Assembly (NCBI RefSeq): GCF_011009555.1
Contig: NZ_QXHD01000003.1
Coordinates: forward strand, 457,659 to 493,257
Length of the DNA stretch: 35,599 bases
Reading direction: 5' to 3'
From: Adonisia turfae CCMR0081
Lineage (GTDB): Bacteria; Cyanobacteriota; Cyanobacteriia; Phormidesmidales; Phormidesmidaceae
Shown one piece after another: positions 25,133 through 32,957 of the stretch. Numbering within the stretch: the stretch's first letter is position 1; the number at the start of each line of letters is the position of its first letter. The notes under the pieces were generated by a model. It saw only the letters and a program-made list of their open reading frames with translations. It did no database searches and was not told the origin of the DNA. Made by a program: the position numbers and the translations under genes.

Positions 25133-26947
25133 ATGGCATGGTGGCAAATAATCAAATCTTCTCTTGCTTGGATTGCTGAAACTTTTGCTGTTGAGTTTCA
25201 GTTGCTAAGAATCGCTGTAACTTCACCAAAGTATCAAAATATACTCTGCAAAGAGCATGATCTTGATACACAGCAGATCATCAGCGATGAAAACGCTCCT
25301 CAAATTTTGATTGCTGTTATATTACGTGTCTTCAGTAATACTGAGCCAGGTTTGCTAAGGAAATCAATACATTCACTTTTAGCTCAACATCATGTTCGTT
25401 GGAAATTGTTGATTTTGACTAGCATTAATGATTTTTATCGCTTTTCTTCAACGCTAGATTGCTACGTAAAAGAAGACTTTCGTATTAACGTTGTTCGTTG
25501 TGAGACAGATGATGATGACTACAACATTGCTTTAAGGAATGTAAAAGAAGATTTTTTTGTTCTTGTCGAACCAGGAGATGAGCTATCTAATAGGGCCCTT
25601 TATGAGGTTGCAAGGTATATTCAGCAATATCCAGATACCGATTTTATTTATACTGACGAGGATAAAATTACGCTGGAAGGCAAAAGAAAAACCCCCTTTT
25701 TTAAGCCTGACTGGTCTCCAGACTATTACCAAGCTTGTATGTATGCCTGTCATCTTGGGGCTTATCGTACCAGTCTTGTCCAGGAGATTGGGGGATTTTG
25801 TAGCCAATATGGGAGGGCCCAAGCATGGGAACTGGTGCTGCGTCTAGCTGAGAAGAACAGTCGCATTTGCCATATTCCTAAAGTCCTTTATCATAAGCGA
25901 CGCTTGCCTAATACTAAAGCTTCAAGGAGTCAGCTTGACTGTCATAATCAAACTTTAAAATCTGCCCACAACGCTTTGCAGGCCTTCATAGACCGTAGTC
26001 CTTATCCTGGCATTGCAGAGCCTTTACCGAACAAGTCTGGTTTCTTTCGAGTCCGTCGCCATATTCAAGGCAATCCACTGATTAGTATTATTATCCCTAG
26101 TGCTGCTACTCGATTAAAAATCAAAGGGAAATCCATATGTTTGCTAGAGCAATGTATTGCCAGCATTCTTTGCCTTAGTACCTATGAAAATTATGAAATT
26201 GTTCTGGTAGACGGCTACGATATTCCAGAGGCCACACTACAAGCCGTTAGGGGACCTAAGCTCACTCTCGTGCGTTGTAACCAGCCATTCAACTTTTCCC
26301 AGCGTATGAACCTGGGGGCACAAGCTGCCAAGGGTGATATTCTGTTGATGCTCAATGATGACACAGAAGTGATCACGCCTGGTTGGATAGAGGCGATGTT
26401 AGAACTAGCCCAACAAAAGGAGATTGGAGCTGTTGGAGCCAAACTGTTTTATCCCAATGGTCGTTTACAACATGCAGGTGTCCTCATTTTGGCTGGTAAT
26501 CCAAGCCACGCATTTCACAATACCCCAGGCAAATACGACGGTTACTATTGCTCTAATATCGTCCATCGCAATTATCTTGGAGTCACCGGAGCCTGCATGA
26601 TGATCCGTCGGAGTGTCTTTAATGACCTCCAAGGATTTGACGAAAGTTTTCCGCTAAACTACAACGACGTTGACCTATGTCTGCGCGTCCATCAAGCCGG
26701 TTACCGCAATGTTTTTACCCCCTATGCTGAACTCATTCACTATGAATCTATCAGTAGAGGCAGTGGGCTCAAACCAGGGGAGTTAGAACGTCTTCATGCA
26801 AAATTTGCAAATAGCGGATACATGGTGGATGATCCTTACTACAACCCCAACTTATCTGTCAAAAAACCGTTCTTTCAACTAGCATGGCCCAGCGAGCGAC
26901 GGAGACGGCGCAAAACATTAGCTAGCAAACACAATTTTAGTCAATAG
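25133..26947 (+). CDS. Tandem GT2-type glycosyltransferase (two GT-A domains)
   Basis: A 604-residue protein with two GT2-like units. The first (about 55-270) has a partly degenerate start (PQILIAVILRVFSNTEPG) but keeps DFIYTDEDKIT with DED at 175-177 and FFKPDWSPDYYQ, the pattern of the first domain of large O-antigen and rhamnan glycosyltransferases. The second (about 315-560) is canonical: LISIIIPS, CNQPFNFSQRMNLGAQAAKG, LLMLNDDTEVITPGWIEAM with NDD at 408-410, then GRLQHAGVLIL and DESFPLNYNDVDLCLR. The protein could add two sugars in turn, or the first domain could be structural. Another GT2 follows after 18 bases. No membrane span is present. Confidence 0.9.
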   Translation: MAWWQIIKSSLAWIAETFAVEFQLLRIAVTSPKYQNILCKEHDLDTQQIISDENAPQILIAVILRVFSNTEPGLLRKSIHSLLAQHHVRWKLLILTSINDFYRFSSTLDCYVKEDFRINVVRCETDDDDYNIALRNVKEDFFVLVEPGDELSNRALYEVARYIQQYPDTDFIYTDEDKITLEGKRKTPFFKPDWSPDYYQACMYACHLGAYRTSLVQEIGGFCSQYGRAQAWELVLRLAEKNSRICHIPKVLYHKRRLPNTKASRSQLDCHNQTLKSAHNALQAFIDRSPYPGIAEPLPNKSGFFRVRRHIQGNPLISIIIPSAATRLKIKGKSICLLEQCIASILCLSTYENYEIVLVDGYDIPEATLQAVRGPKLTLVRCNQPFNFSQRMNLGAQAAKGDILLMLNDDTEVITPGWIEAMLELAQQKEIGAVGAKLFYPNGRLQHAGVLILAGNPSHAFHNTPGKYDGYYCSNIVHRNYLGVTGACMMIRRSVFNDLQGFDESFPLNYNDVDLCLRVHQAGYRNVFTPYAELIHYESISRGSGLKPGELERLHAKFANSGYMVDDPYYNPNLSVKKPFFQLAWPSERRRRRKTLASKHNFSQ

Positions 26948-26965
26948 AAAACGTTTTTCTTGGCC

Positions 26966-27868
26966 ATGGAAACCAACGCTAGTGCTCATGTTCGCGTTGC
27001 TGCAGTTATCCCTACCTATAACCGTTGGCCAAAAACCCAGCGTTTTTTAGCACAGTTTAGCCACCAGACGTATACCAATCTCACTGTTGTTTTGGTGGAT
27101 GCCAATTCTCCAGATGACACCGCTACTAAGGTACAGCAATACTATCCTGATGTTGTGTTGTTGCGAGTTGATAATCATCAGTATTGGGCAGGGGCAACCA
27201 ATACAGGTGTTCGCTATGCTTTAGCTCATGATTATGACTATATTTTCACCATCAACGATGATGCAGTTGTGCCCCCTGAGCATGTCCACAGGTTGGTTGT
27301 CTTAGCTCAACGCTATAATATCCAGCTCTTAGGCAATCGCATTGATTATCTAGACTCACCGGGCAAAGTCTGGGCCTTAGGCACTCAGCTCACCTGGGGG
27401 ACACCGAACTTTTTGCGCCTACGGTACCACGCGACAGCCGTTGAGCATCTGCCCGCCAGTATTATGGACCAAGACATCCTACCAGTAGACACGCTACCCG
27501 GAGATGGTGTACTCATTCATCGCAGTGTGTTTGAACAAGTTGGTCTATATCAGGCTAAGTTTTTACCCCATTACCATGCTGATTCAGAACTTGTTCTCAG
27601 AGCCAAAAATCATGGTTTCCAGCCCTACGTTGCTCCCAAAATTGTTCTACAAGACGATTTTTCCGCAGACCAAAAAAAACAAAATTTCAAGAGTTTAGCG
27701 GGGCTAAAATACGCCTTCTTTCATCCCAGGTCTCATCTGTTTGCACCAGCAATTCTTTACATTCTTTGGCGCTATTGTCCCTGGTATACCTATCCGCAAA
27801 CAATTTTCTCCCTAGCTAGACGTCTGTTGCGATTGGGTGAACGCCGTGGATGGACGGAACGGCTCTGA
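26966..27868 (+). CDS. GT2-family glycosyltransferase
   Basis: A GT-A glycosyltransferase of 300 residues from the ATG at 26966; a TTG two codons earlier is in frame. VAAVIPTYNRWPKTQRFL, VVLVDANSPDDT and FTINDDAVVPPEH (DXD-type at 97-99) define the catalytic half, and VDTLPGDGVLIHRSVFEQVG the acceptor side. The rhamnosyltransferase-like layout, with LPGDGVLIHR and an aspartate-rich DNHQYWAGATNTGVRYA segment, suits addition of a deoxy-hexose, and the dTDP-rhamnose genes are close by; this is only an inference. The last 19 codons overlap the end of the opposite-strand GT2 gene by 57 bases. Confidence 0.9.
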   Translation: METNASAHVRVAAVIPTYNRWPKTQRFLAQFSHQTYTNLTVVLVDANSPDDTATKVQQYYPDVVLLRVDNHQYWAGATNTGVRYALAHDYDYIFTINDDAVVPPEHVHRLVVLAQRYNIQLLGNRIDYLDSPGKVWALGTQLTWGTPNFLRLRYHATAVEHLPASIMDQDILPVDTLPGDGVLIHRSVFEQVGLYQAKFLPHYHADSELVLRAKNHGFQPYVAPKIVLQDDFSADQKKQNFKSLAGLKYAFFHPRSHLFAPAILYILWRYCPWYTYPQTIFSLARRLLRLGERRGWTERL

Positions 27869-28753
27869 CGAGAGCTGTTTAGTCAAACGTTTAGCCTGCC
27901 AGCCCAGAAAATCAGTCCAGCCCAGCAAACGGCCAATCCCCACTTCTATATCGCTCAGCAGAAGCTTTATGCTCCACACCAACATGTAAACCAGGTTTAA
28001 TGTCAGGGCTAGTAGAGAACCATGTTTGTGCAGAAAATACAGTTTGCTAAAGGTGGCATGGCGAAATTTGGCTCGGCGGTTGCGATGCGTAATCGCTGAC
28101 ACTTCGTGGTTTACCAACACTGCCTGGGTTACACCGATGGTGTGCCCTTGACGATAATATCGCTCACAGATTTCAATATCTTCGTAGTCTAAGAAAAAAT
28201 TGAGATCAAATAGAGGACAGCTCTCAAACCGTTGCAAATTAAAAATCATGCTGCACCCCGATACCCAGCGGCTAGGTAATACTTTGACCGGTTGTTCTGT
28301 GGTGTCGGCATCTGGTAAACGATGCTTGAGAGAGCCTGTCCACCAATTAAAGCGACCTTGGGCAAACCATAAATCGTCTTTGCTAGCCCGAATACGGGTG
28401 CCAAGAATGCTGAGGCTGGGGTGCAATCTAAAGCAGTCTTCGATGTAGCTAAGCGCCTGGGGCATCAACAAAGCATCTGGATTAATCAGCCACACCCAAG
28501 CATTTGGGTTGTGCTTGTAAACATGTTCCAATCCTAAATTGCAACCACCACCAAACCCTAAGTTATCGGTCGCTGTGATGATAGTTATATTTTCAAATTC
28601 TTGCTGTAAGTCATAAACAGAATCGTCATCAGGAGAGTTATTGACAATAATGACTTGATAGGGTAACGAACAAGACGATAACTCTGTTATAGACCGTAAT
28701 AGATGACGTAACAGGGCAGTGGAATAGTAATTGATGGATAAAAAATAAGCCAT
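27812..28753 (-). CDS. GT2-family glycosyltransferase (convergent)
   Basis: A 313-residue glycosyltransferase of the rhamnosyltransferase-like GT2 group: VIIVNNSPDDDSV near 34-46, ATDNLGFGGGCNLGLEH at 61-77, VWLINPDALLMPQALSY with the metal site near 91-94, and FFLDYEDIEICERYYRQGH. A hydrophobic segment near residues 245-265 could be a membrane span. The last 14 residues (RPSTAFTQSQQTSS) are polar and look like read-through rather than a folded end. They are encoded in the 57-base overlap with the converging GT2 gene. It diverges from rfbC with a 215-base region between them that holds one HIP1 palindrome. Confidence 0.88.
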   Translation of the reverse strand: MAYFLSINYYSTALLRHLLRSITELSSCSLPYQVIIVNNSPDDDSVYDLQQEFENITIITATDNLGFGGGCNLGLEHVYKHNPNAWVWLINPDALLMPQALSYIEDCFRLHPSLSILGTRIRASKDDLWFAQGRFNWWTGSLKHRLPDADTTEQPVKVLPSRWVSGCSMIFNLQRFESCPLFDLNFFLDYEDIEICERYYRQGHTIGVTQAVLVNHEVSAITHRNRRAKFRHATFSKLYFLHKHGSLLALTLNLVYMLVWSIKLLLSDIEVGIGRLLGWTDFLGWQAKRLTKQLSSEPFRPSTAFTQSQQTSS

Positions 28754-28968
28754 AGCTATCTACCTTTGTTCATCCATCAAGAGTCAGTCGTAATCCAGTC
28801 TGTAAAATGCAAATAGCTGGTTGAGCCTTTGCGTTGTATCATCCCATTCTATTAAAGTACGACCTATCAGGTGTGCGATCGCACCCTATCCGCTTTACCA
28901 TCGGCATTATCTTTAGCCCTAGTGAATGATACAGTGCTTCAAGAGATAGGTTTTTTGAGCGGTTTACT

Positions 28969-29517
28969 GTGAACGTTATTCCCACTGATATCCCAGACGT
29001 TCTCATAATTGAGCCTCAAGTATTTGGCGATGAGCGCGGTTTTTTTTTGGAAAGCTTTAACCAAAAAAAATTTTCTGATGAAACCGGTTTGAATTGTCAA
29101 TTTGTCCAAGATAATCATTCACGCTCCAGACAAAATATATTACGGGGCTTGCACTACCAGGTGCAGCAAGTGCAGGGCAAGTTAGTTCGCGTTGTGCTGG
29201 GTGAAATCTATGACGTGGTAGTCGATATCCGGCGTAGTTCAGATACCTTTGGGCATTGGGTAGGAGCTACCCTCAGTGCTGAGAATAAACGACAGCTATG
29301 GGTACCTCCTGGGTTTGCCCATGGGTTCTATGTACTCTCAGATTCAGCCGATGTGCTTTACAAAACCACTGACTATTATGCGCCACAGCATGAGCGCAGC
29401 ATTCTATGGAACGATACCGATTTAGCCATTCAGTGGCCATTAGTTAGTCCGACTCCAGTGCTATCAGAAAAAGATCAGCAAGCTGTTCAATTTGCGATCG
29501 CTGAGGTGTTTGACTGA
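28969..29517 (+). CDS. rfbC: dTDP-4-dehydrorhamnose 3,5-epimerase
   Basis: Third enzyme of dTDP-L-rhamnose synthesis (RmlC), a cupin of 182 residues, full length. The catalytic His62 is in NILRGLHYQ, Lys72 in GKLVRVV, and Tyr132 lies after GFAHGFYVLSDSADVLY. The start is GTG, which places MNVIPTDIPDVLIIEP exactly where family proteins begin. The stop TGA shares its final base with the ATG of rfbD (TGATG), a sign of translational coupling. It is the first gene of rfbC-D-A-B. Confidence 0.95.
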   Translation: MNVIPTDIPDVLIIEPQVFGDERGFFLESFNQKKFSDETGLNCQFVQDNHSRSRQNILRGLHYQVQQVQGKLVRVVLGEIYDVVVDIRRSSDTFGHWVGATLSAENKRQLWVPPGFAHGFYVLSDSADVLYKTTDYYAPQHERSILWNDTDLAIQWPLVSPTPVLSEKDQQAVQFAIAEVFD

Positions 29518-30398
29518 TGAAAATTTTACTGTTGGGCTGTGAGGGACAGGTAGGACAAGAGCTAAAGCTAACATTACCTAGCTTAGGGGCAGTCATAGCC
29601 TGGAACAGAACTAATCTTGACCTGACTAACTTGGAAAGTATTGTCCCCGCTGTCGTTAACCAACAGCCTGACGTCATTGTTAATGCCGCCGCCTATACAG
29701 CAGTCGATAAAGCCGAAAATGAACCTGACTTAGCCCATCGCATCAATGCAGCGGCTCCAGAAAAGCTGGCTCAGGCAGCAGTAGCGTGTGGAGCGAGTCT
29801 AGTCCACATTTCCACAGACTACGTATTTGATGGTCAGCAAAACCGTCCCTATCAACCAGACACAGAGGCTAATCCTCTAGGGGTATATGGTCACTCCAAA
29901 CGTGATGGAGAACTAGCCGTTCAAGCCACCACAGCACAAGCCGTAATTTTTCGTACAGCTTGGGTTTACGGAGCAAAAGGCAAGGGTAATTTTGTTAAGA
30001 CGATGCTGCGTTTGGGAGCAGAACGAGATGAGTTGGGCGTTGTCTATGATCAAGTAGGGACCCCTACATGGGCCTACGATATTGCCCAAGCGATCGCAAC
30101 CCTAATACCGCATCTCCAAAAAAACAACTTTGGTGTTTATCATTACACCAATAGTGGTGCTGTCAGCTGGTATGATTTCGCCGTTGCTATCTTTGAAGAA
30201 GCTAGAACATTAGGCTATCCTATTCAACTGAGCCATGTGCAACCGATTACCAGTGAGCAGTATCCAACCCCTTCACAAAGACCTGCCTACTCGGTGTTGG
30301 CAGGTGAAAAAATAGCCAAGGTTATTAATCAGACTGCCCCCCACTGGCGTACTAGTTTACGAAAAATGCTCAAAGAATATCATAGGTTTGGGGTATGA
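29517..30398 (+). CDS. rfbD: dTDP-4-dehydrorhamnose reductase
   Basis: Last enzyme of dTDP-L-rhamnose synthesis (RmlD), an NAD(P)H-dependent SDR of 293 residues. MKILLLGCEGQVGQEL holds the cofactor loop, DVIVNAAAYTAVDKAENEP is the RmlD signature, HISTDYVFDG follows at 98-106, and Tyr124/Lys128 in VYGHSKRDGE form the catalytic pair. The C-terminal PSQRPAYSVL segment is typical. It overlaps rfbC by one base and rfbA by four (ATGA), so the three are almost certainly read from one transcript with coupled translation. Confidence 0.95.
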   Translation: MKILLLGCEGQVGQELKLTLPSLGAVIAWNRTNLDLTNLESIVPAVVNQQPDVIVNAAAYTAVDKAENEPDLAHRINAAAPEKLAQAAVACGASLVHISTDYVFDGQQNRPYQPDTEANPLGVYGHSKRDGELAVQATTAQAVIFRTAWVYGAKGKGNFVKTMLRLGAERDELGVVYDQVGTPTWAYDIAQAIATLIPHLQKNNFGVYHYTNSGAVSWYDFAVAIFEEARTLGYPIQLSHVQPITSEQYPTPSQRPAYSVLAGEKIAKVINQTAPHWRTSLRKMLKEYHRFGV

Positions 30399-31468
30399 AG
30401 GCACTCATTCTATCAGGCGGTAAAGGAACCCGCCTACGTCCATTGACCCACACCGGGGCTAAGCAGCTAGTGCCCGTAGTTAATAAACCCATCCTCTGGT
30501 ACGGTATTGAACAAATTGTTGCAGCAGGCATTACCGATATTGGTATTGTTATTAGCCCAGAAACTGGCGATGAAATTCGGGCTGTCACCGGTAATGGTGA
30601 GCGATTTAACTGCAAGATCACCTACATTCCACAAAGCAGCCCAGATGGACTTGCCCATGCTGTTAAAATTGCCCGTCCGTTTCTTGGTGACTCATCCTTT
30701 TTAATGTACCTGGGTGATAACTTGATTCAAGACAGTCTGATGAGATTTGTCAAAGATTTTCATCAGCAACAGCTTGATGCCATGATTCTGCTCAAGCAAG
30801 TCCCGAATCCAACAGCCTTTGGTGTTGCAGAATTAGATGAACAGGGAGGGGTGATCAAACTAGTAGAGAAGCCCCAAAAACCACCATCTGATTTTGCCCT
30901 CGTGGGAGTATATTTATTTGCATCAGCTGTACACGAGATTATTGCTACGCTACAGCCCTCTGCCCGAGGCGAATTAGAAATTACTGATGCTATTCAATCC
31001 CTGGTAGATAGCGGTAAAACTGTAACCGCTCAACAGCTGCAAGGGTGGTGGTTAGATACAGGTAAAAAGGATGACCTGTTAGAAGCTAACCAAATTATCT
31101 TAGATGCCACCCTGTCGAGTGAGATTTTAGGTGATATGGACGACACGACTAAAATTAGCGGGCGAGTCCGTATTGGTCGAGGTACCAAAATTTCCAACTG
31201 CACTATTCGTGGTCCTGTCGTGATAGGAGAGAATTGCCATCTTGAAAACTGTTTTATCGGTTCTTATAGCAGTATTGCCAATGGTGTGAAGCTAATTGAT
31301 GTGGAGATGGATCATAGCGTGGTGCTAGAAGATGCTGTTATCCAGCAGCTACATCAACGAATTGTTGACAGTTTAATTGGTCGGCGAGCCAAGTTAGTGC
31401 ATAGTCCTAAGCGTCCCAAAGCTTCCCGCTTTATGATTGGGGATGATTGCCAGATTGAGTTAGTTTAA
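30395..31468 (+). CDS. rfbA: Glucose-1-phosphate thymidylyltransferase (long form with left-handed beta-helix)
   Basis: First enzyme of the pathway, making dTDP-glucose from dTTP and glucose 1-phosphate. LSGGKGTRLRPLTHTGAKQL is the nucleotide-binding start, MYLGDNLIQ the metal-binding Asp region, and EKPQKPPSDFALVGVYLF the sugar-binding loop. At 357 residues it is about 65 longer than enterobacterial RmlA. The extra part (about 245-357) is a hexapeptide-repeat beta-helix (RVRIGRGTKISNCTIRGPVV, GENCHLENCFIGSY). This long form is found in cyanobacteria, actinobacteria and archaea (StrD-like). The ATG overlaps the rfbD stop. Confidence 0.93.
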   Translation: MKALILSGGKGTRLRPLTHTGAKQLVPVVNKPILWYGIEQIVAAGITDIGIVISPETGDEIRAVTGNGERFNCKITYIPQSSPDGLAHAVKIARPFLGDSSFLMYLGDNLIQDSLMRFVKDFHQQQLDAMILLKQVPNPTAFGVAELDEQGGVIKLVEKPQKPPSDFALVGVYLFASAVHEIIATLQPSARGELEITDAIQSLVDSGKTVTAQQLQGWWLDTGKKDDLLEANQIILDATLSSEILGDMDDTTKISGRVRIGRGTKISNCTIRGPVVIGENCHLENCFIGSYSSIANGVKLIDVEMDHSVVLEDAVIQQLHQRIVDSLIGRRAKLVHSPKRPKASRFMIGDDCQIELV

Positions 31469-31472
31469 GGAG
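31467..31472 (+). promoter_or_regulatory. Ribosome binding site that fixes the TTG start of rfbB
   Basis: AAGGAG begins in the last two bases of the rfbA stop codon and lies 6 bases before the TTG at 31479. This makes the TTG the start and gives the expected N terminus just ahead of the NAD loop. Confidence 0.8.
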
Positions 31473-31478
31473 CAAGAA

Positions 31479-32555
31479 TTGAACAATAAAAATATACTCA
31501 TCACAGGTGGTGCCGGGTTTATTGGCTCAAATTTTGTTCGCCAATGCTACAAGAGCTCGGTCAACATCATTGTTCTTGACGCCCTTACCTATGCTGGTAA
31601 TCGTGTCACTTTAAAGGACTTGGAATCTCAAGATAACTTTATTCTTGTTACTGGTGATATCTGTGATACGCATCTAGTGTCTCAACTTCTAGTTGATCAT
31701 TGCATTGACACTATTGTTCATTTTGCGGCTGAGTCCCATGTAGACCGTTCTATTTCTGGCCCTGCTGCATTTGTGCAAACCAACGTGGTAGGTACGTTTA
31801 CTCTGCTAGAAGCCTTTCGCCAGCATTGGGAAGCCCAAGGAAAACCCAACCATTTTCGGTTTCTTCATGTGTCGACGGATGAGGTGTTTGGTAGTTTACG
31901 TGTGGACGATCCAGCATTTAGTGAAACAACATCCTATGCACCCAACAGCCCTTATTCAGCTTCAAAGGCCGGTAGCGATCATTTAGTCAGGGCTTACTTT
32001 CACACCTATGGTTTACCTACGCTGATTACCAACTGTTCTAACAACTATGGACCATATCAGTTTCCTGAAAAGTTGATTCCACTGATGTGTGTCAACATTC
32101 TTTTAGGTAAATCGTTGCCAGTGTATGGAGATGGCCAAAACATTCGTGATTGGCTGCATGTGGAGGATCATTGTCGGGCTATTGAAACGGTTTTGTTGAA
32201 GGCTAAACCTGGAGAAACCTATAATATTGGTGGTAACAACCAGGTCAAAAATATTGACATTGTTGAACAGCTTTGTGAGCTTATGGATGAGTTGGGTGGA
32301 GACTTGCCCACTCGACCGGCTAAGCAATTAATCACCTTTGTGAAGGATCGACCTGGGCATGACCGACGCTATGCGATGGATATTTCTAAAATTCAACGCG
32401 ATCTGGATTGGCAGCCTGAGTATGACTTCGCTACCGGTTTAAGGCAAACGGTGCAGTGGTATCTGACCCATCTTGGTTGGTGGCAACCGCTATTATCACA
32501 GGATTATCAGCGTTACTATGCAGCTCTCTATGGTGATCGCGTAGAGCAATCGTAA
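31479..32555 (+). CDS. rfbB: dTDP-glucose 4,6-dehydratase
   Basis: Second enzyme of dTDP-L-rhamnose synthesis (RmlB), an NAD-dependent extended SDR of 358 residues. The cofactor loop is ILITGGAGFIGSNFV (6-20), HFAAESHVDRSISGP (81-95) is the family signature, the catalytic Asp-Glu pair is in VSTDEVFG (134-135), and Tyr159/Lys163 are in YSASKAGSDHLV. GDGQNIRDWLHVEDHCRAI is also diagnostic. The start is TTG with a strong ribosome binding site. It ends the rfb operon; the remnant of gmd lies about 85 bases downstream. Confidence 0.96.
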   Translation: MNNKNILITGGAGFIGSNFVRQCYKSSVNIIVLDALTYAGNRVTLKDLESQDNFILVTGDICDTHLVSQLLVDHCIDTIVHFAAESHVDRSISGPAAFVQTNVVGTFTLLEAFRQHWEAQGKPNHFRFLHVSTDEVFGSLRVDDPAFSETTSYAPNSPYSASKAGSDHLVRAYFHTYGLPTLITNCSNNYGPYQFPEKLIPLMCVNILLGKSLPVYGDGQNIRDWLHVEDHCRAIETVLLKAKPGETYNIGGNNQVKNIDIVEQLCELMDELGGDLPTRPAKQLITFVKDRPGHDRRYAMDISKIQRDLDWQPEYDFATGLRQTVQWYLTHLGWWQPLLSQDYQRYYAALYGDRVEQS

Positions 32556-32638
32556 TCTTCGTGGCATCCCTGCGTACAATATGATGACGGTTGTGGGCAA
32601 CCTAACCGTATTTCGTTGTAATTTTGTGCCTGGGAGAT

Positions 32639-32737
32639 GTGGTGGTTAAAACAACATTGATTACCGGATTGACCGGACAAGATGGGTCTTACCTGGCAGA
32701 GCTTTTATTAGGTATGGGATGGTGCATCTCAGTTTAA
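32639..32737 (+). pseudogene. gmd: 5' remnant of gmd (GDP-mannose 4,6-dehydratase)
   Basis: From the GTG codons at 32639/32642 the frame reads VVKTTLITGLTGQDGSYLAE then LLLGMGW. This matches the start of GDP-mannose 4,6-dehydratase, whose hallmark is ITGITGQDGSYLAE-LL followed by a Gly and an aromatic. After about 27 residues the match stops, four unrelated codons follow, and TAA comes at 32735-32737. No continuation is found in any frame to 32957. Gmd is about 350 residues, so over 90% is missing. The remnant implies that this locus, or its ancestor, carried a GDP-sugar pathway (fucose or D-rhamnose type) after rfbB, lost when the A+T-rich membrane-protein gene arrived or by deletion. Confidence 0.8.
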
Positions 32738-32957
32738 TGATCTAGCATTTCTAGCGTTGAGTAAGGGTTGAGACAAACTCCTAGACTTGGACAGGAGATT
32801 ATCTATATTCAATGTTAGATGTACACTGAACAAAGTCTTAATGTTGATGTTTCTGACTATTCAGCAAGACCTATATTATGCATTAGCCTATTGGAGGTCT
32901 TGAACTAGAATATTGATTTATGATTGGTGGTGATTGTTTTGTGGGGCTTGTTTAGAA
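32738..32957. other. Noncoding junction between the gmd remnant and the membrane-protein gene
   Basis: With the part before the gmd remnant this makes a 402-base stretch (32556-32957) without an intact gene. The sequence is A+T-rich from about 32740. TTGGAGGTC at 32891-32899 resembles a ribosome binding site but is too far from the next credible start. No terminal repeats or transposase sequence were seen. Confidence 0.4.
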
